A program made the translations under genes and the position numbers. DNA of 64,000 nucleotides from XN24 sp047921395 (GTDB lineage Bacteria > Pseudomonadota > Gammaproteobacteria > Steroidobacterales > XN24), in contig JBLRWH010000001.1 of the NCBI GenBank assembly GCA_047921395.1, positions 62,001 to 126,000 on the forward strand, in the 5' to 3' direction. How positions within the stretch are numbered: position 1 is the stretch's first letter; each line of letters begins with the position of its first letter. The notes beneath the pieces are model-generated. The model saw only the letters and a list, made by a program, of their open reading frames with translations, was not told the origin of the DNA and made no database searches. Shown here piece by piece: positions 38,601 through 46,552 of the stretch.

Positions 38601-39420
38601 GGGTGAATTTGTCGTCGACGCAACGCCGGCGGACTTGTACCGCACGGATCCCCATCCGACCAAGGCTTTCACGCCTCAGGGCGCCAACCCGCCGGAGTGG
38701 GCTGGCTACCGGTGGCGCAATGGGGCGCTGACGGTCCAATTGCTGGCGGCAAACGACTTCACCCTGCAGGACGCCGTGCACCTGCCGCGGGGAACCGGCC
38801 AGGAAGGCATCGATATAGGCTTTGGCGGCGCGTATGCGAAGGCCTTCAATGTCGTGGACGGCGTGGTCGTGCCGCTGAATGACGGTAGCTCTCCGCCCAC
38901 CGCCGGCGCGGCCACCAGCGGGCTGCTGTATGAGCTCAGCATGTTCTGGAACTACGGCGATCTCGCCCGATTTCAGACCCAGGGCGTGGGCCAGGCCGTA
39001 TACCCGGTCTGCGTCGGCGCGAGAGGGTATCAGCCGTCGGTGATGTTCGAGAGCGAGTTCCTGACGCCGGGCTCGTACAAAGAGCTCACGGCGGGCTTCA
39101 CGGAGGACTTGCAACGGGAGTACCTGCGCCTGCTCAACGAAGTCGCCAACAAGAATCCCGAGGCGCTGGTGGATCTGGCCAAGTTCTTTGCAGAAAACCC
39201 GAACATCGCCGACTACAATCGCCTTCGGCACTACGTGGCAACGTCCAAGCAGCTGAATGACAGCAACCTGCTAGCCATCGACCGGGGCGATCTGAATTTC
39301 GACCTCGCGGTCGACGGTACGCCAGCGGCGGTCATCGACATCGAGGCCGACCTGCTGCCCTCGCTGGGCCCGAACTACCAGCCCGGTCGCCGCTCGTGGG
39401 CTGACATCACGCCGGACTGA
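35671..39420 (+). CDS. pilY1: PilY1-type pilus tip adhesin, variant architecture
   Basis: 1249 residues with a signal peptide (about 1-32). The PilY1 beta-propeller is present early: VVVGANDGMLHGFQAG, ELWAYVPSML, YFVDGDL, GGLGAGGKGLFVLDVTDP and the calcium loop DTTGDGQADYAWAGD at residues 424-438, then LKGNMWRF. No von Willebrand A-like domain with a DxSxS motif was found before the propeller, unlike in Pseudomonas PilY1. After about residue 700 there are roughly 550 residues not recognised as any family, ending in a helical segment and SWADITPD. It presents the adhesin or mechanosensor at the pilus tip together with the minor pilins. Confidence 0.88.
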   Translation: MRQFQMPALRSLAVRFVAVSSGCLLAITSHGQAVIDPGSQPTYTLAPYVLESTNLEARVGNEAGGTLAYRPWFENGAWTGDLIQYRIEPDGRRQFVGGTIGLYPRDGIGWNTMGSLWSARYVFPDYQPYLVDEETDGTWVCVEEDAGYWQDRNIFTVQGGAVVDFLWPNLSSGQQLAVDPVTAGSEKLQSDPYASPVLNFVRGDRSLERCKESGIFRWRYSVLGAIINSRPAYVPAGDHGLVVVGANDGMLHGFQAGDVANGGGRELWAYVPSMLLDRVGLLRVSPYRPTYFVDGDLRAANIGTMSNPQHIVAGGLGAGGKGLFVLDVTDPENPQLMLELSGLNDDHVGSAYDSRIGHIHNRPTIAQLPDGGWYLVSGNGYGSDAGTAQLVVIPLNSDGSTGVPIFMPTDTAAGNGLSGPALVDTTGDGQADYAWAGDLKGNMWRFKLKDATATVRLFNTAGNGSKPITAEPDVTRHPETDTGYMVYFGTGSLLSAADGQNTVQQSVYGVWDRLGPDTVAANRLVTQTLVTSTQEWTVPTDTTFCPTAPLGNVNQATIRLVTGSAAPVWTGTNPNLGWQVNLPRTGERLIGRPQVRAERLQFITTNPYDMADLERMQDVDAGSWILQLDLASGGNARNARPLFDLNDNCALDADDGIPTAITGVTPIPAGAFPVGVHIGPFNVAQPAFARVAFDPQLGSVVDGVYINALQLPPDDPVNRSQGPIDVTTDSPNGPAHRFVQYEPLKEPFTSRLFPEASGPTKPFIQADGLGHRVDGHSFGYNKHHGVDYVDFFELEPQRGFNDDDKGFRLDIGATYLDPADSKYKMIPPQTLSEQELNRVTEVGIDPAKEFIVVLANADLSRENLIQIGCRIWPVYQYQTLMMQHLRIVDPVARLNSLRAANLVFTLDGIRGSGTCSSSVYRLALSTTPTIRITPSERIGTYDATVASMPGCVNNTDLYVAPSGRLIHQTRKPQLLPSGEFVVDATPADLYRTDPHPTKAFTPQGANPPEWAGYRWRNGALTVQLLAANDFTLQDAVHLPRGTGQEGIDIGFGGAYAKAFNVVDGVVVPLNDGSSPPTAGAATSGLLYELSMFWNYGDLARFQTQGVGQAVYPVCVGARGYQPSVMFESEFLTPGSYKELTAGFTEDLQREYLRLLNEVANKNPEALVDLAKFFAENPNIADYNRLRHYVATSKQLNDSNLLAIDRGDLNFDLAVDGTPAAVIDIEADLLPSLGPNYQPGRRSWADITPD

Positions 39421-39439
39421 GTTAGGAGGTCAGAGGAAC

Positions 39440-39832
39440 ATGCACGGCATGAGAAAGCTTAACGGCGGGTTCACGCTCATCGAAGTGATGATCGTGGTGG
39501 TCATCATCGGCATCCTGGCGGCGATCGCGTACCCTTCGTACACGAGCTACGTGGAGAAAGCGCGGCGCGCGGACGGCAAGGCCGCGTTGCTAGCCGCCGC
39601 ACAGCGACTGGAGCGCTGCTACACCCAAAACAACTCCTACGCAGGTTGCGCTGTGGCGGCAGCATCGCCGGACGGGTTCTACATAATCGCCGCTCCCATC
39701 CAGACCGCGACCACATTCACGCTGACTGCGACACCGCAGGGCGCGCAGGCCAACAGCCCGTGCGGCATTTACACGCTGCAGAGCGATGGCATTCGCGATG
39801 ATGAAGGCTCTGCATCCGACCGCTGCTGGTAG
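39440..39832 (+). CDS. pilE: type IV minor pilin PilE
   Basis: 130 residues. Prepilin cleavage after Gly10 (NGG|FTLIEVM) with Glu15 at +5; the helix VVVIIGILAAIAYPSYTSYV follows. A C-terminal disulfide pair is likely (CGIYTLQ and the final CW). AGGAGGT lies nine bases before the chosen ATG; an ATG nine bases later is possible. Last gene of the operon; faces the M14 peptidase gene. Confidence 0.92.
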   Translation: MHGMRKLNGGFTLIEVMIVVVIIGILAAIAYPSYTSYVEKARRADGKAALLAAAQRLERCYTQNNSYAGCAVAAASPDGFYIIAAPIQTATTFTLTATPQGAQANSPCGIYTLQSDGIRDDEGSASDRCW

Positions 39833-39933
39833 CTGATCACAACAGCAAGGCAGCCACACAGCGGCCGGACCGTGGCAGGTCCGACCGCCATCATTCATCT
39901 AGGCACGCGTTCGCCGCTCGCGCGTGGCACTGT

Positions 39934-42828
39934 CTAGGGCAGCGGCACCGGCCGGCTCGCCCCCATCCCCGGACCCAGCACCAGCGCGTTCTCCAGTACG
40001 CGCATGGTGCCGAGCTGCGCCGCCCTGAACGCCGGCGGATGCGCGAACAGGATCACCTGGCCCCGCCCGATGCTCTCGCGCGTCACCCAGGCCGAGGACG
40101 CGATGCGTTCGCGCGCCTCGGGCCAGAGCAGCCCTGCCATGCGCACCCGCAGCTCGTGCTTGTCGGGCACGGGGGCCCAGTTGAGCCTCCCCCCCGCCTC
40201 GCCTGCCGGGGTGTAGACACCGATCCGGATCGGTGCCTCCACAGACGGCGCGGCCATCAGCACCGGCGAATTCGAGAACAGCACCGGCAGTACCGGGCCT
40301 GTGCCCGCGGCCAGCCAGTGCGTGGTGTCCACGCGGGCGCCGACGAGGGCGCCGGAGGGCATGAACAGCGCCTGCCAGGCATCTATGCGCTTGCGCTCTT
40401 CCGGCTTCGGGGCGTCGCCTTCCCTGCTCCACGGATATTCCGTGGCGGGCGCGGCCACGTGGCCCCAGGTGGCCTCTTCCGCCAACAGGGGCTGCCCTGC
40501 CAGCCACTCGCGGTGGATCGCGTCCTCGTAGGGCGCGAGATCTTCGCCGATGACGTCCTCGATCACGCGCGTCGCGACCAGCGGCTTCTCCCCGCTCGTC
40601 AACGCGCGGGCCGCGTTGCCGACTGCGATCAGTGTCCCTCCGGCGCGCACCCACTCGGCGAGCGCGTCGAGCAGCGCCTGCGGGTAGGCGGCGTCGCGCG
40701 TGCGCTCCGGCAGGTAAATCACGTTATAGCGGCGCAGGTCGACCCCGCCGGCGCGGTCCTCGTCGAGGTGACTGTGGCGGATCCCGATGCGGTGATCGAG
40801 CAGGTGCCAGGTCGCGCCAAAATCCAGCGTGCTGTTCATGCCCCGGGCGAGCAGCGCGATGTTCGGCTTGGCCAGCAGCTGCCAGTGCTGCCCGCCGAGA
40901 TCGGCGAGCTTCCCGGGCGCGCGGCCGTGGGTGATCGTGCGCAACGGGAGGCCGAGTTGCTGCGCGACTTCGCGCGCCGTGGCCAGCCAGTCGGCGTGGT
41001 GGCGGTTGTCGTCGCGCGTGACCGCGATCGAGCCGACGGGCAGCGCGTGGCCGTCCAGCCGCGAGGGTTCGTCGTTGGCGCGCACGAAGTAGCCGCGCTC
41101 CAGCAGGCGCGCGGCAAACGCCGTGGCGCGGTCGTCTGCGCCCGAGACCGCCAGCGCGATCACCTGGGCGCCCGCGGCCGGTGCCGGCGGCGGCGCCCGT
41201 GGGCCCTGCAGGTCCAGCGGCTCCAGCCCCGCGTCGAGATATTGCGGCACGGTGAGCGTCTCGAGGCCGAACATCATCGAGATGTTCCAGCCCGTGGTGT
41301 CGTAGATGCCGCTGTTGCCGTCCTTGAGCACGCCTTCGCGTTCCTTGGCGAGCGCCTCGTCCGACATGCGCGGATCGAAGTCGAACATGGCGGCGAGCAG
41401 GCGCGCCTCCGGCTGGCGGTTGCGCAGCACGATGCTGCCCGCCGGCAGCTCCTGGTTGCGCAGCTCGCGGCCCAGCTGGTCGACCGCCGTGCCGACGCGC
41501 TGGTTGCGGACCAGGCGGTGGGCCTCGAACCCCTGGATGTGCAGCAGCTCGAGCAGGACCTCGAGCCGGCCGCGGTTGTCGGTGGGCAGGATGACGAAGC
41601 TGCGGTTGGCGTAGGGACCGCGCGCAGAACTCACGTCGGCGCGATCGCTGCTGAAGGCGGCCAGCATCGCCTTGCGCTCGCGCCGCAGGGTGTCGAGGTT
41701 GGCGAACGACGAGAGGACCTGGTGATGCACCGCTCGCTGGTAGCCCAGCAGGTTGGAGTGGCGCTGCACGCCGTCCTCCGCGACGCGCGCCTGCTCGTAG
41801 AGGATGCCGTGCGCGCCGCGCAGGGCCGCCCAGGAATCGCTGTAGCCCGGGAACCAGTTTTCGTTCCATTCACCCGCGTAATAGGGATAACCGTAGCGGT
41901 CGAAGGCCCGCGCCTGGTCGTCGGCAAATTGCTCGCCCTGCTCCCATCGGTAGGGCGGCAGGTGCGGGTTGAACGGCTCACGCGGCGGCGAGAACAGGTA
42001 AGTATCCTGTGCGCCCATCTCGTGGGCATCGACGAACAGTAGCGGTCGCCAGGCCGAGATTGCGCGAATGCGTCCGCGGGTTTCAGGGTGGCGCGCATAT
42101 AGCCAGTCGCGGTTGAGGTCGAAAAAGTAATGGTTGCCGCGCCCGTATGGCCAGTCGCCGGTATGCAGCATGGACTGGTCGTCCACGTTCGGCTGTGTGC
42201 CGCGATGCTCGCCCAGGCTCTTGATGAAGCGCGCGCGCCCGTCGGGGTTCATGTTCGGATCGACGATCACGACGAGCTCGTCGAGCAGCTGGCGCGTGGC
42301 CTCGGAGCGGTCGGCGGCGAGGTGGTGGATCACGGCGAAGGACGCATCGGAGCCCGAGGTCTCGTTGCCATGAATCGAGTAACCCAGCCAGGCGACGCCC
42401 GGCAGGCTCTCGACGAGCTGCGCGCGGCGTCCGGCCTCCAGGCCGCGGGGGTCCGCGAGGGCGGCCATGCCTGCCTTGATCTCCTCGCCGCGCGCCAGGT
42501 TCTCGGGGCTCGAGATCACCAGGTAAACCAGCGGGCGGCCTTCGTAGCTGCGGGCGTATTCGACCAGCTGCACCCGGGGCGACGCGGCCGCAACGGCTTC
42601 GGCGTAGGCGACGACCTGCTCTGCGGTGGCGGCCCGCCGGCCCAGCTCGAAACCGAGGACCTCTTCAGGCCGCGGGATCGCCGGGTCGTGGTCGGTAGCC
42701 GCCGGATAGATCGACTCGGCGTATTCGAGGCCAGCGAGAGGGGACGGCTGTGGCGGCAGGTCAGTGCTCTGCGCGAGCGCGACAGCAGGCAAAAGCACGC
42801 CGCTCAGGGCGAGCATGAAAATGCGCAT
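39934..42828 (-). CDS. M14-family zinc carboxypeptidase-like exported protein
   Basis: 964 residues with a signal peptide (MRIFMLALSGVLLPAVALAQ). The metallocarboxypeptidase domain is N-terminal: YSIHGNETSGSDA provides the zinc His and Glu, VIVDPNMNPDGRARF is typical, and LFVDAHEMG probably holds the third ligand. The last 400 residues form a less conserved domain with a Rossmann-like GGTLIAVGNAARALTSG stretch, as in large M14 proteins of gammaproteobacteria. Acts outside the cytoplasm on peptides. Faces pilE; has a long, AT-richer upstream region with repeats (see 42889-42994). Confidence 0.88.
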   Translation of the reverse strand: MRIFMLALSGVLLPAVALAQSTDLPPQPSPLAGLEYAESIYPAATDHDPAIPRPEEVLGFELGRRAATAEQVVAYAEAVAAASPRVQLVEYARSYEGRPLVYLVISSPENLARGEEIKAGMAALADPRGLEAGRRAQLVESLPGVAWLGYSIHGNETSGSDASFAVIHHLAADRSEATRQLLDELVVIVDPNMNPDGRARFIKSLGEHRGTQPNVDDQSMLHTGDWPYGRGNHYFFDLNRDWLYARHPETRGRIRAISAWRPLLFVDAHEMGAQDTYLFSPPREPFNPHLPPYRWEQGEQFADDQARAFDRYGYPYYAGEWNENWFPGYSDSWAALRGAHGILYEQARVAEDGVQRHSNLLGYQRAVHHQVLSSFANLDTLRRERKAMLAAFSSDRADVSSARGPYANRSFVILPTDNRGRLEVLLELLHIQGFEAHRLVRNQRVGTAVDQLGRELRNQELPAGSIVLRNRQPEARLLAAMFDFDPRMSDEALAKEREGVLKDGNSGIYDTTGWNISMMFGLETLTVPQYLDAGLEPLDLQGPRAPPPAPAAGAQVIALAVSGADDRATAFAARLLERGYFVRANDEPSRLDGHALPVGSIAVTRDDNRHHADWLATAREVAQQLGLPLRTITHGRAPGKLADLGGQHWQLLAKPNIALLARGMNSTLDFGATWHLLDHRIGIRHSHLDEDRAGGVDLRRYNVIYLPERTRDAAYPQALLDALAEWVRAGGTLIAVGNAARALTSGEKPLVATRVIEDVIGEDLAPYEDAIHREWLAGQPLLAEEATWGHVAAPATEYPWSREGDAPKPEERKRIDAWQALFMPSGALVGARVDTTHWLAAGTGPVLPVLFSNSPVLMAAPSVEAPIRIGVYTPAGEAGGRLNWAPVPDKHELRVRMAGLLWPEARERIASSAWVTRESIGRGQVILFAHPPAFRAAQLGTMRVLENALVLGPGMGASRPVPLP

Positions 42829-42888
42829 AGGGGTTCCTTACGAAGTAGCCGCGGGTCGGACCACGGTATCGTCATGTTTTAAAAAGAA

Positions 42889-42994
42889 TTTATAGAGAAC
42901 AATCCGCGACAGTTTGCCTTAGAACGGGGATTTCGGCCGCGAATTTTCGTTCTAAGACGCCTATCCAGATCCTGCGCGTGGCGCCATTAGAACG
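42889..42994 (-). promoter_or_regulatory. promoter and TTAGAACG repeats upstream of the M14 peptidase gene
   Basis: The 327 bases between the M14 and FGGY genes contain no gene and are AT-richer than the surroundings. Reading toward the M14 gene, TATAAA (42889-42894, minus strand) could be its -10. Upstream, CTTAGAACG (42918-42926) is exactly mirrored by CGTTCTAAG (42948-42956), and a third TTAGAACG stands at 42987-42994, followed like the first by an AT-rich ATTT/CGG stretch. The layout suggests an operator array. No known regulator is recognised. Confidence 0.45.
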
Positions 42995-43155
42995 CATTTT
43001 TCGGGCAAAAATCATGTCTCTAAGGCCTAATAGAAGTCGAAATTTCGCAATAATTGCTTATTGTTCAGTTGCTTCGTATGGTCCGACCCCGCCTACGATT
43101 CAACGAAACCAAGAAATGCAGTCAAGAGAAAACCCCGGAAAAGCCTGCCCGCAAA

Positions 43156-44622
43156 TTACGCCTCGCGGCCGGCAGCGACAAGCCCCGCCACGCTGGCCTC
43201 GAGCGCCGCGCGCCAGCGCACGAAGCGCCCTCGCAGGACCTGATCCGGCCGCGGGACAAAGCGCGAGGAGCGCCCATCCCCGGCCGCTCCCCTGACCCCG
43301 AGCAGCCACGCGACGCCTCGCGCCGTAGCCTCGATGTCGGCCGGCCGCTCGACCGGCACCCCGGCCAGGTCGGCGAGCCGCTGGCAGAGTCCATCGAGTC
43401 GTGCGACCCCACCGCTGACGATAATCCGACGCACTGCGCCGGCCCCCGCGGCGGAAGCCGCCTCAATGGCCTCGATGTTCACCTGCAACAGGAACACGAT
43501 GCTCTCGAGCACGGCGACGGTCTCCTCGGCGAGCCCGCCTGCCCCGCTGAAGCGGGCCGTGCAATCGGCGACCCAGTAGGGGGCGCCCAGCCCGCCGACC
43601 CCGTTGATGAACAGCGGCGGAGCGTGAATCTTCTTAAGCCAGCGCGCCGCACCCGAGATGAGCGCCTCGACCGCAACGCCACGCTCATTCGCCAGCCACG
43701 CCAGCGCCGCCCCCGCGCCGTTCACCGTGCCCTCGAGCACGCCGATGCTGCGCTCCGCGTCCTGCCAGGCGATCCCGCGCAGCAGGCCCGGCGCATCGGG
43801 CGGCTCGCCCGCGAAGACCCGCTGCACGAACGCGCCCGTGCCGATATTCACGAACAGCGTGCCGGCATCCGGCGCACCCCAGGCGAACAGCGCCGCCGGC
43901 TGGTCGCCGGTCATCACCTCGAGTGGCACGCGGCAATCACCGAGCACCAGCGTCCCGAATGCGTGCCGACTGGGCACGGAGGCCGGCAGGCATGCACGCG
44001 GGATCCCGCAGGCCTCGAGCAGTTCCACCGACCAGTCGTGCGCCCGCACGTCCCACAGCAGGGTGCGCGAGGCATTCGCCGGATCGGCCAGGCAGGGCCG
44101 CTCGTCGAGCAGGCGATGCAGCACGAAGCTCGCCAGCGGACCGCAGCACAAGCGCCCCTCCGCCAGCGCGCGCCGCACCTCCGGCAGGTGATCCAGGCAC
44201 CAGCGCAGCTTGCTGGCGCCATAATGCGGGGACGCGACCAGGCCGGTGATCTCGCGCAGGTGATCCCCGTCCAGCTGCTGCGCCCGAAGCCAGTCGGCAT
44301 TGCGCCGGTCCTGCCAGGACAACACCGGCGACAGCGCCGCACCGTTCTCCCGGTCCCAGCACACGATGCTGGAGCGCTGGATCGCGAGTCCCGCCGCGGC
44401 GAAACCTGCGGCGCCAGCTTCGATCGCCCCGAGCGCAGCCGCGATTGCATCGTGCAGCGACGCCACGATCTCGTCCGGGTCGTGCTCCACCCAGCCGGGC
44501 TGCGGCTGGTGCGTCCGGATCGGCGCCTCGCCGGACGCGATGACCCGCCCGTCGGCGGCAAACACCAGCGCCTTGCTGGCGTGGCTGCCCTGGTCGAGAA
44601 CTAGATAGTTTGCGCCGCCCAT
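43156..44622 (-). CDS. FGGY-family carbohydrate kinase, glycerol kinase-like
   Basis: 488 residues. N-terminal phosphate loop YLVLDQGSHASKALVF; SWQDRRNADWL and the substrate-closing region; NIGTGAFVQ; GVGGLGAPYWVADCTARFSGAG resembles the GLGAPYW segment of glycerol kinases; C-terminal RIIVSGGVARLDGLCQRLADL. It should phosphorylate a polyol or sugar with ATP in the cytoplasm. No transporter or dehydrogenase gene is adjacent, so the substrate is open. The start shown follows the family; the frame extends 25 codons upstream without resemblance. Confidence 0.87.
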   Translation of the reverse strand: MGGANYLVLDQGSHASKALVFAADGRVIASGEAPIRTHQPQPGWVEHDPDEIVASLHDAIAAALGAIEAGAAGFAAAGLAIQRSSIVCWDRENGAALSPVLSWQDRRNADWLRAQQLDGDHLREITGLVASPHYGASKLRWCLDHLPEVRRALAEGRLCCGPLASFVLHRLLDERPCLADPANASRTLLWDVRAHDWSVELLEACGIPRACLPASVPSRHAFGTLVLGDCRVPLEVMTGDQPAALFAWGAPDAGTLFVNIGTGAFVQRVFAGEPPDAPGLLRGIAWQDAERSIGVLEGTVNGAGAALAWLANERGVAVEALISGAARWLKKIHAPPLFINGVGGLGAPYWVADCTARFSGAGGLAEETVAVLESIVFLLQVNIEAIEAASAAGAGAVRRIIVSGGVARLDGLCQRLADLAGVPVERPADIEATARGVAWLLGVRGAAGDGRSSRFVPRPDQVLRGRFVRWRAALEASVAGLVAAGREA

Positions 44623-44706
44623 CGTGCGCTCAGGTAACCCGATTCCGGGTGAGCGCGTCAAATGCTGCGCCGATCGCACCGGGACAGGCGCCTGCACGGA
44701 GCAGGC

Positions 44707-44744
44707 AAAAAAAGACCCGCCCGGCCGCGTTGACTGGGCGGGTC
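44707..44744 (-). terminator. intrinsic terminator of the choice-of-anchor I gene
   Basis: GACCCGCCC (44714-44722) pairs with GGGCGGGTC (44736-44744). On the minus strand the stem is followed by seven T residues (the A-run at 44707-44713). It lies 23 bases after the stop of the gene at 44767-46413 and points in its direction. Confidence 0.85.
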
Positions 44745-44766
44745 CTGGTTGACCGCGGCTCGCGCC

Positions 44767-46413
44767 TCAGCGCTGGCCCACGAGCCGTTCGCGATTGATG
44801 CGGAAAATCGTGGTTGTGCCACTGACCTCGTTCGCCACCACCAGCAGCGGCACGCCCGGGATCGGGCTATGCGCCGCCTCGATGACGACCAGCCCCTCGG
44901 CGCCGAGGTCACCGGCCTCCGGCGTGCCGGGCTCCGCGCCGAAGTCGCGATTGTTGAGGTACTGCACGAACGCTGCGTTGTACGGGTCGGAGACGTCGTA
45001 CACCATCACGCCGCCGATCCGCTCCAGTCCGATGAAGGCATAAGTGCGGCCCCACAACTTCGCGACCGTGACGCCCTCGGGTTCCGGGCCCTTGTTGTCG
45101 CTGCGATTGTCGCGGCCATTTTGCGTGTGGTTCGAATTGAAGTCCTCGGGATAACGCTCGGCCGTGATGCGCTCAAACTCGGCGCCGCTGTCCCACACCT
45201 GCTGCAGGTCCGCGTTCCAGATCGAGAACGAGCGGGCGCCGAAGGCATAGATGTCCTCGTAGCACGTGCCGTCGGCGCGCAGGCCGTTCGCTCTCGTGAC
45301 GGTCAGGCGGCCCATGTTCGCGTTGTCGCGCAGCTGCGCCAGGTTGCTGATACCCATCCCGTTGCTCGCGTAGAACTGTTGCAACCGGGGCGAATCCTCG
45401 CACGGCATGATCTCGCCGCTGAGCGCCCGGAAGCGCGACTCCTCGCTGAAGCCGTCATAATCGCGCGCATCGCCCTCGTTCGCCGTCACGATGTAGGTCC
45501 GCCCCTGGTAATCGAAGCTGGCGATCGAATCCGGCTGATAGATGCCAAATACCGGCCAGCTGGCGATATTGATGCCGCCGTCGCGGTCGCTGACGTCGAG
45601 CTCGTTGCCCGAGCGCAAGTGATCCTTGAAACCAAGACCACGAATTGCAGTGAATTCACCGGCGGTAATGTCGAGCACGGCGATGGCGTTGTTTTCCTGC
45701 AGGGCCACCCACGCGGTCTGCGAATCCTTCGACACCGTGATGTACTCGGGCTCCATGTCCTGGGCGACCGTCGCGCCGGGCCCGAACACGCGGACCGACG
45801 GGTCGAGCTCGGCATCGTTGAACTTGTCGAAGCTGGCGGTGCGGACATGCGCCTCGGTCAGCGCACCGATGTCCGCCGGCAGGTCGATGATGCTGACCGT
45901 GCCTTCGGGATCCACGTCGTAGGCATCGTTCGGTTCGCCTTCATTGGCCACCAGCACGCGCTTGCCGTCCGGCGTGAACGTGACCATGTCGGGCAGCGCG
46001 CCGACCTGCACGGAGGCCAGCACCGTGCCCTGGGCGTCGAAGAACACCGCCCTGCCCGGATCCGTCTTCGGACTGGCCTCGACCGCAGCCACGGCCAGGC
46101 CTCCGTGCACTGCCACGCTGTTGACGATGCCGCCGAGATCCAGGCTGAACAGCTTCGCCGGCGCCGCGGGCACGCGGATGTCCAGGACATCGATATTGCC
46201 GCTCTGGGCATTGACGACGAACAGCCGCTGGGTCTGCGGGTCGTGCGCCACGATCTCGGCAGCGGACTCGGCAAACACACCCGTGGCGTAGGTGCCGAGC
46301 GGCGCGAGGCTGATCGCGAACGGCGAGGCGGCGGGTGCGGCGTGAGCGCTCAGGCTCGTGCCGATCGCCAGCGCCATGCCGGCGAGCAGGTGTGCGGAAT
46401 TCTTTCTGGGCAT
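44767..46413 (-). CDS. choice-of-anchor I family exported beta-propeller protein
   Basis: 548 residues with a signal peptide (MPRKNSAHLLAGMALAIGTSLSAHAAP). The body matches the choice-of-anchor I/mesenchyme-specific-glycoprotein-like family: LGTYATGVFAESAAEIVAHD at the mature N-terminus, TFTPDGKRVLVANEGEPND, MEPEYITVSKDSQTAWVALQENNA, YQGRTYIVTANEGDARDYDG and NKGPEPEGVTVAKL. It is a seven-bladed-propeller-type protein. Members often carry a C-terminal sorting or anchor domain; this one ends without an evident anchor, so it is probably periplasmic or secreted. Function unknown. Flanked by intrinsic terminators, so transcribed alone. Confidence 0.85.
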   Translation of the reverse strand: MPRKNSAHLLAGMALAIGTSLSAHAAPAASPFAISLAPLGTYATGVFAESAAEIVAHDPQTQRLFVVNAQSGNIDVLDIRVPAAPAKLFSLDLGGIVNSVAVHGGLAVAAVEASPKTDPGRAVFFDAQGTVLASVQVGALPDMVTFTPDGKRVLVANEGEPNDAYDVDPEGTVSIIDLPADIGALTEAHVRTASFDKFNDAELDPSVRVFGPGATVAQDMEPEYITVSKDSQTAWVALQENNAIAVLDITAGEFTAIRGLGFKDHLRSGNELDVSDRDGGINIASWPVFGIYQPDSIASFDYQGRTYIVTANEGDARDYDGFSEESRFRALSGEIMPCEDSPRLQQFYASNGMGISNLAQLRDNANMGRLTVTRANGLRADGTCYEDIYAFGARSFSIWNADLQQVWDSGAEFERITAERYPEDFNSNHTQNGRDNRSDNKGPEPEGVTVAKLWGRTYAFIGLERIGGVMVYDVSDPYNAAFVQYLNNRDFGAEPGTPEAGDLGAEGLVVIEAAHSPIPGVPLLVVANEVSGTTTIFRINRERLVGQR

Positions 46414-46493
46414 TTGCGGGATCTCCCTCCAAGTGTAAGAACCCGCGATGTTGGGACTCCTGCGTTGCACGCAGGTGACAGATTGATGATGAG

Positions 46494-46525
46494 AAAAAGG
46501 GCCGGGGCAACAACTGCCCCGGCCC
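46494..46525 (-). terminator. intrinsic terminator of the penicillin-acylase-family gene
   Basis: GGGCCGGGGCA (46499-46509) pairs with TGCCCCGGCCC (46515-46525) with a five-base loop. On the minus strand it is followed by five T residues. It stands 28 bases after the stop of the gene at 46553-49204. Confidence 0.85.
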
Positions 46526-46552
46526 GGTTGACGTGACGGCCGATCCCCCGGA

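Noticed and set aside
36307..39231. 974-codon open frame on - opposite pilY1
   Set aside because: Same cause: high third-position GC keeps the antisense frame open. PilY1 motifs and operon position decide for the + strand.
40039..42042. 667-codon open frame on + opposite the M14 peptidase gene
   Set aside because: Composition of a shadow frame; the minus strand has signal peptide and zinc-site motifs.
44714..44744. Stem at the end of the choice-of-anchor I gene considered as a dispersed repeat
   Set aside because: It has a seven-T tail on the minus strand right after the gene, so an intrinsic terminator explains it.
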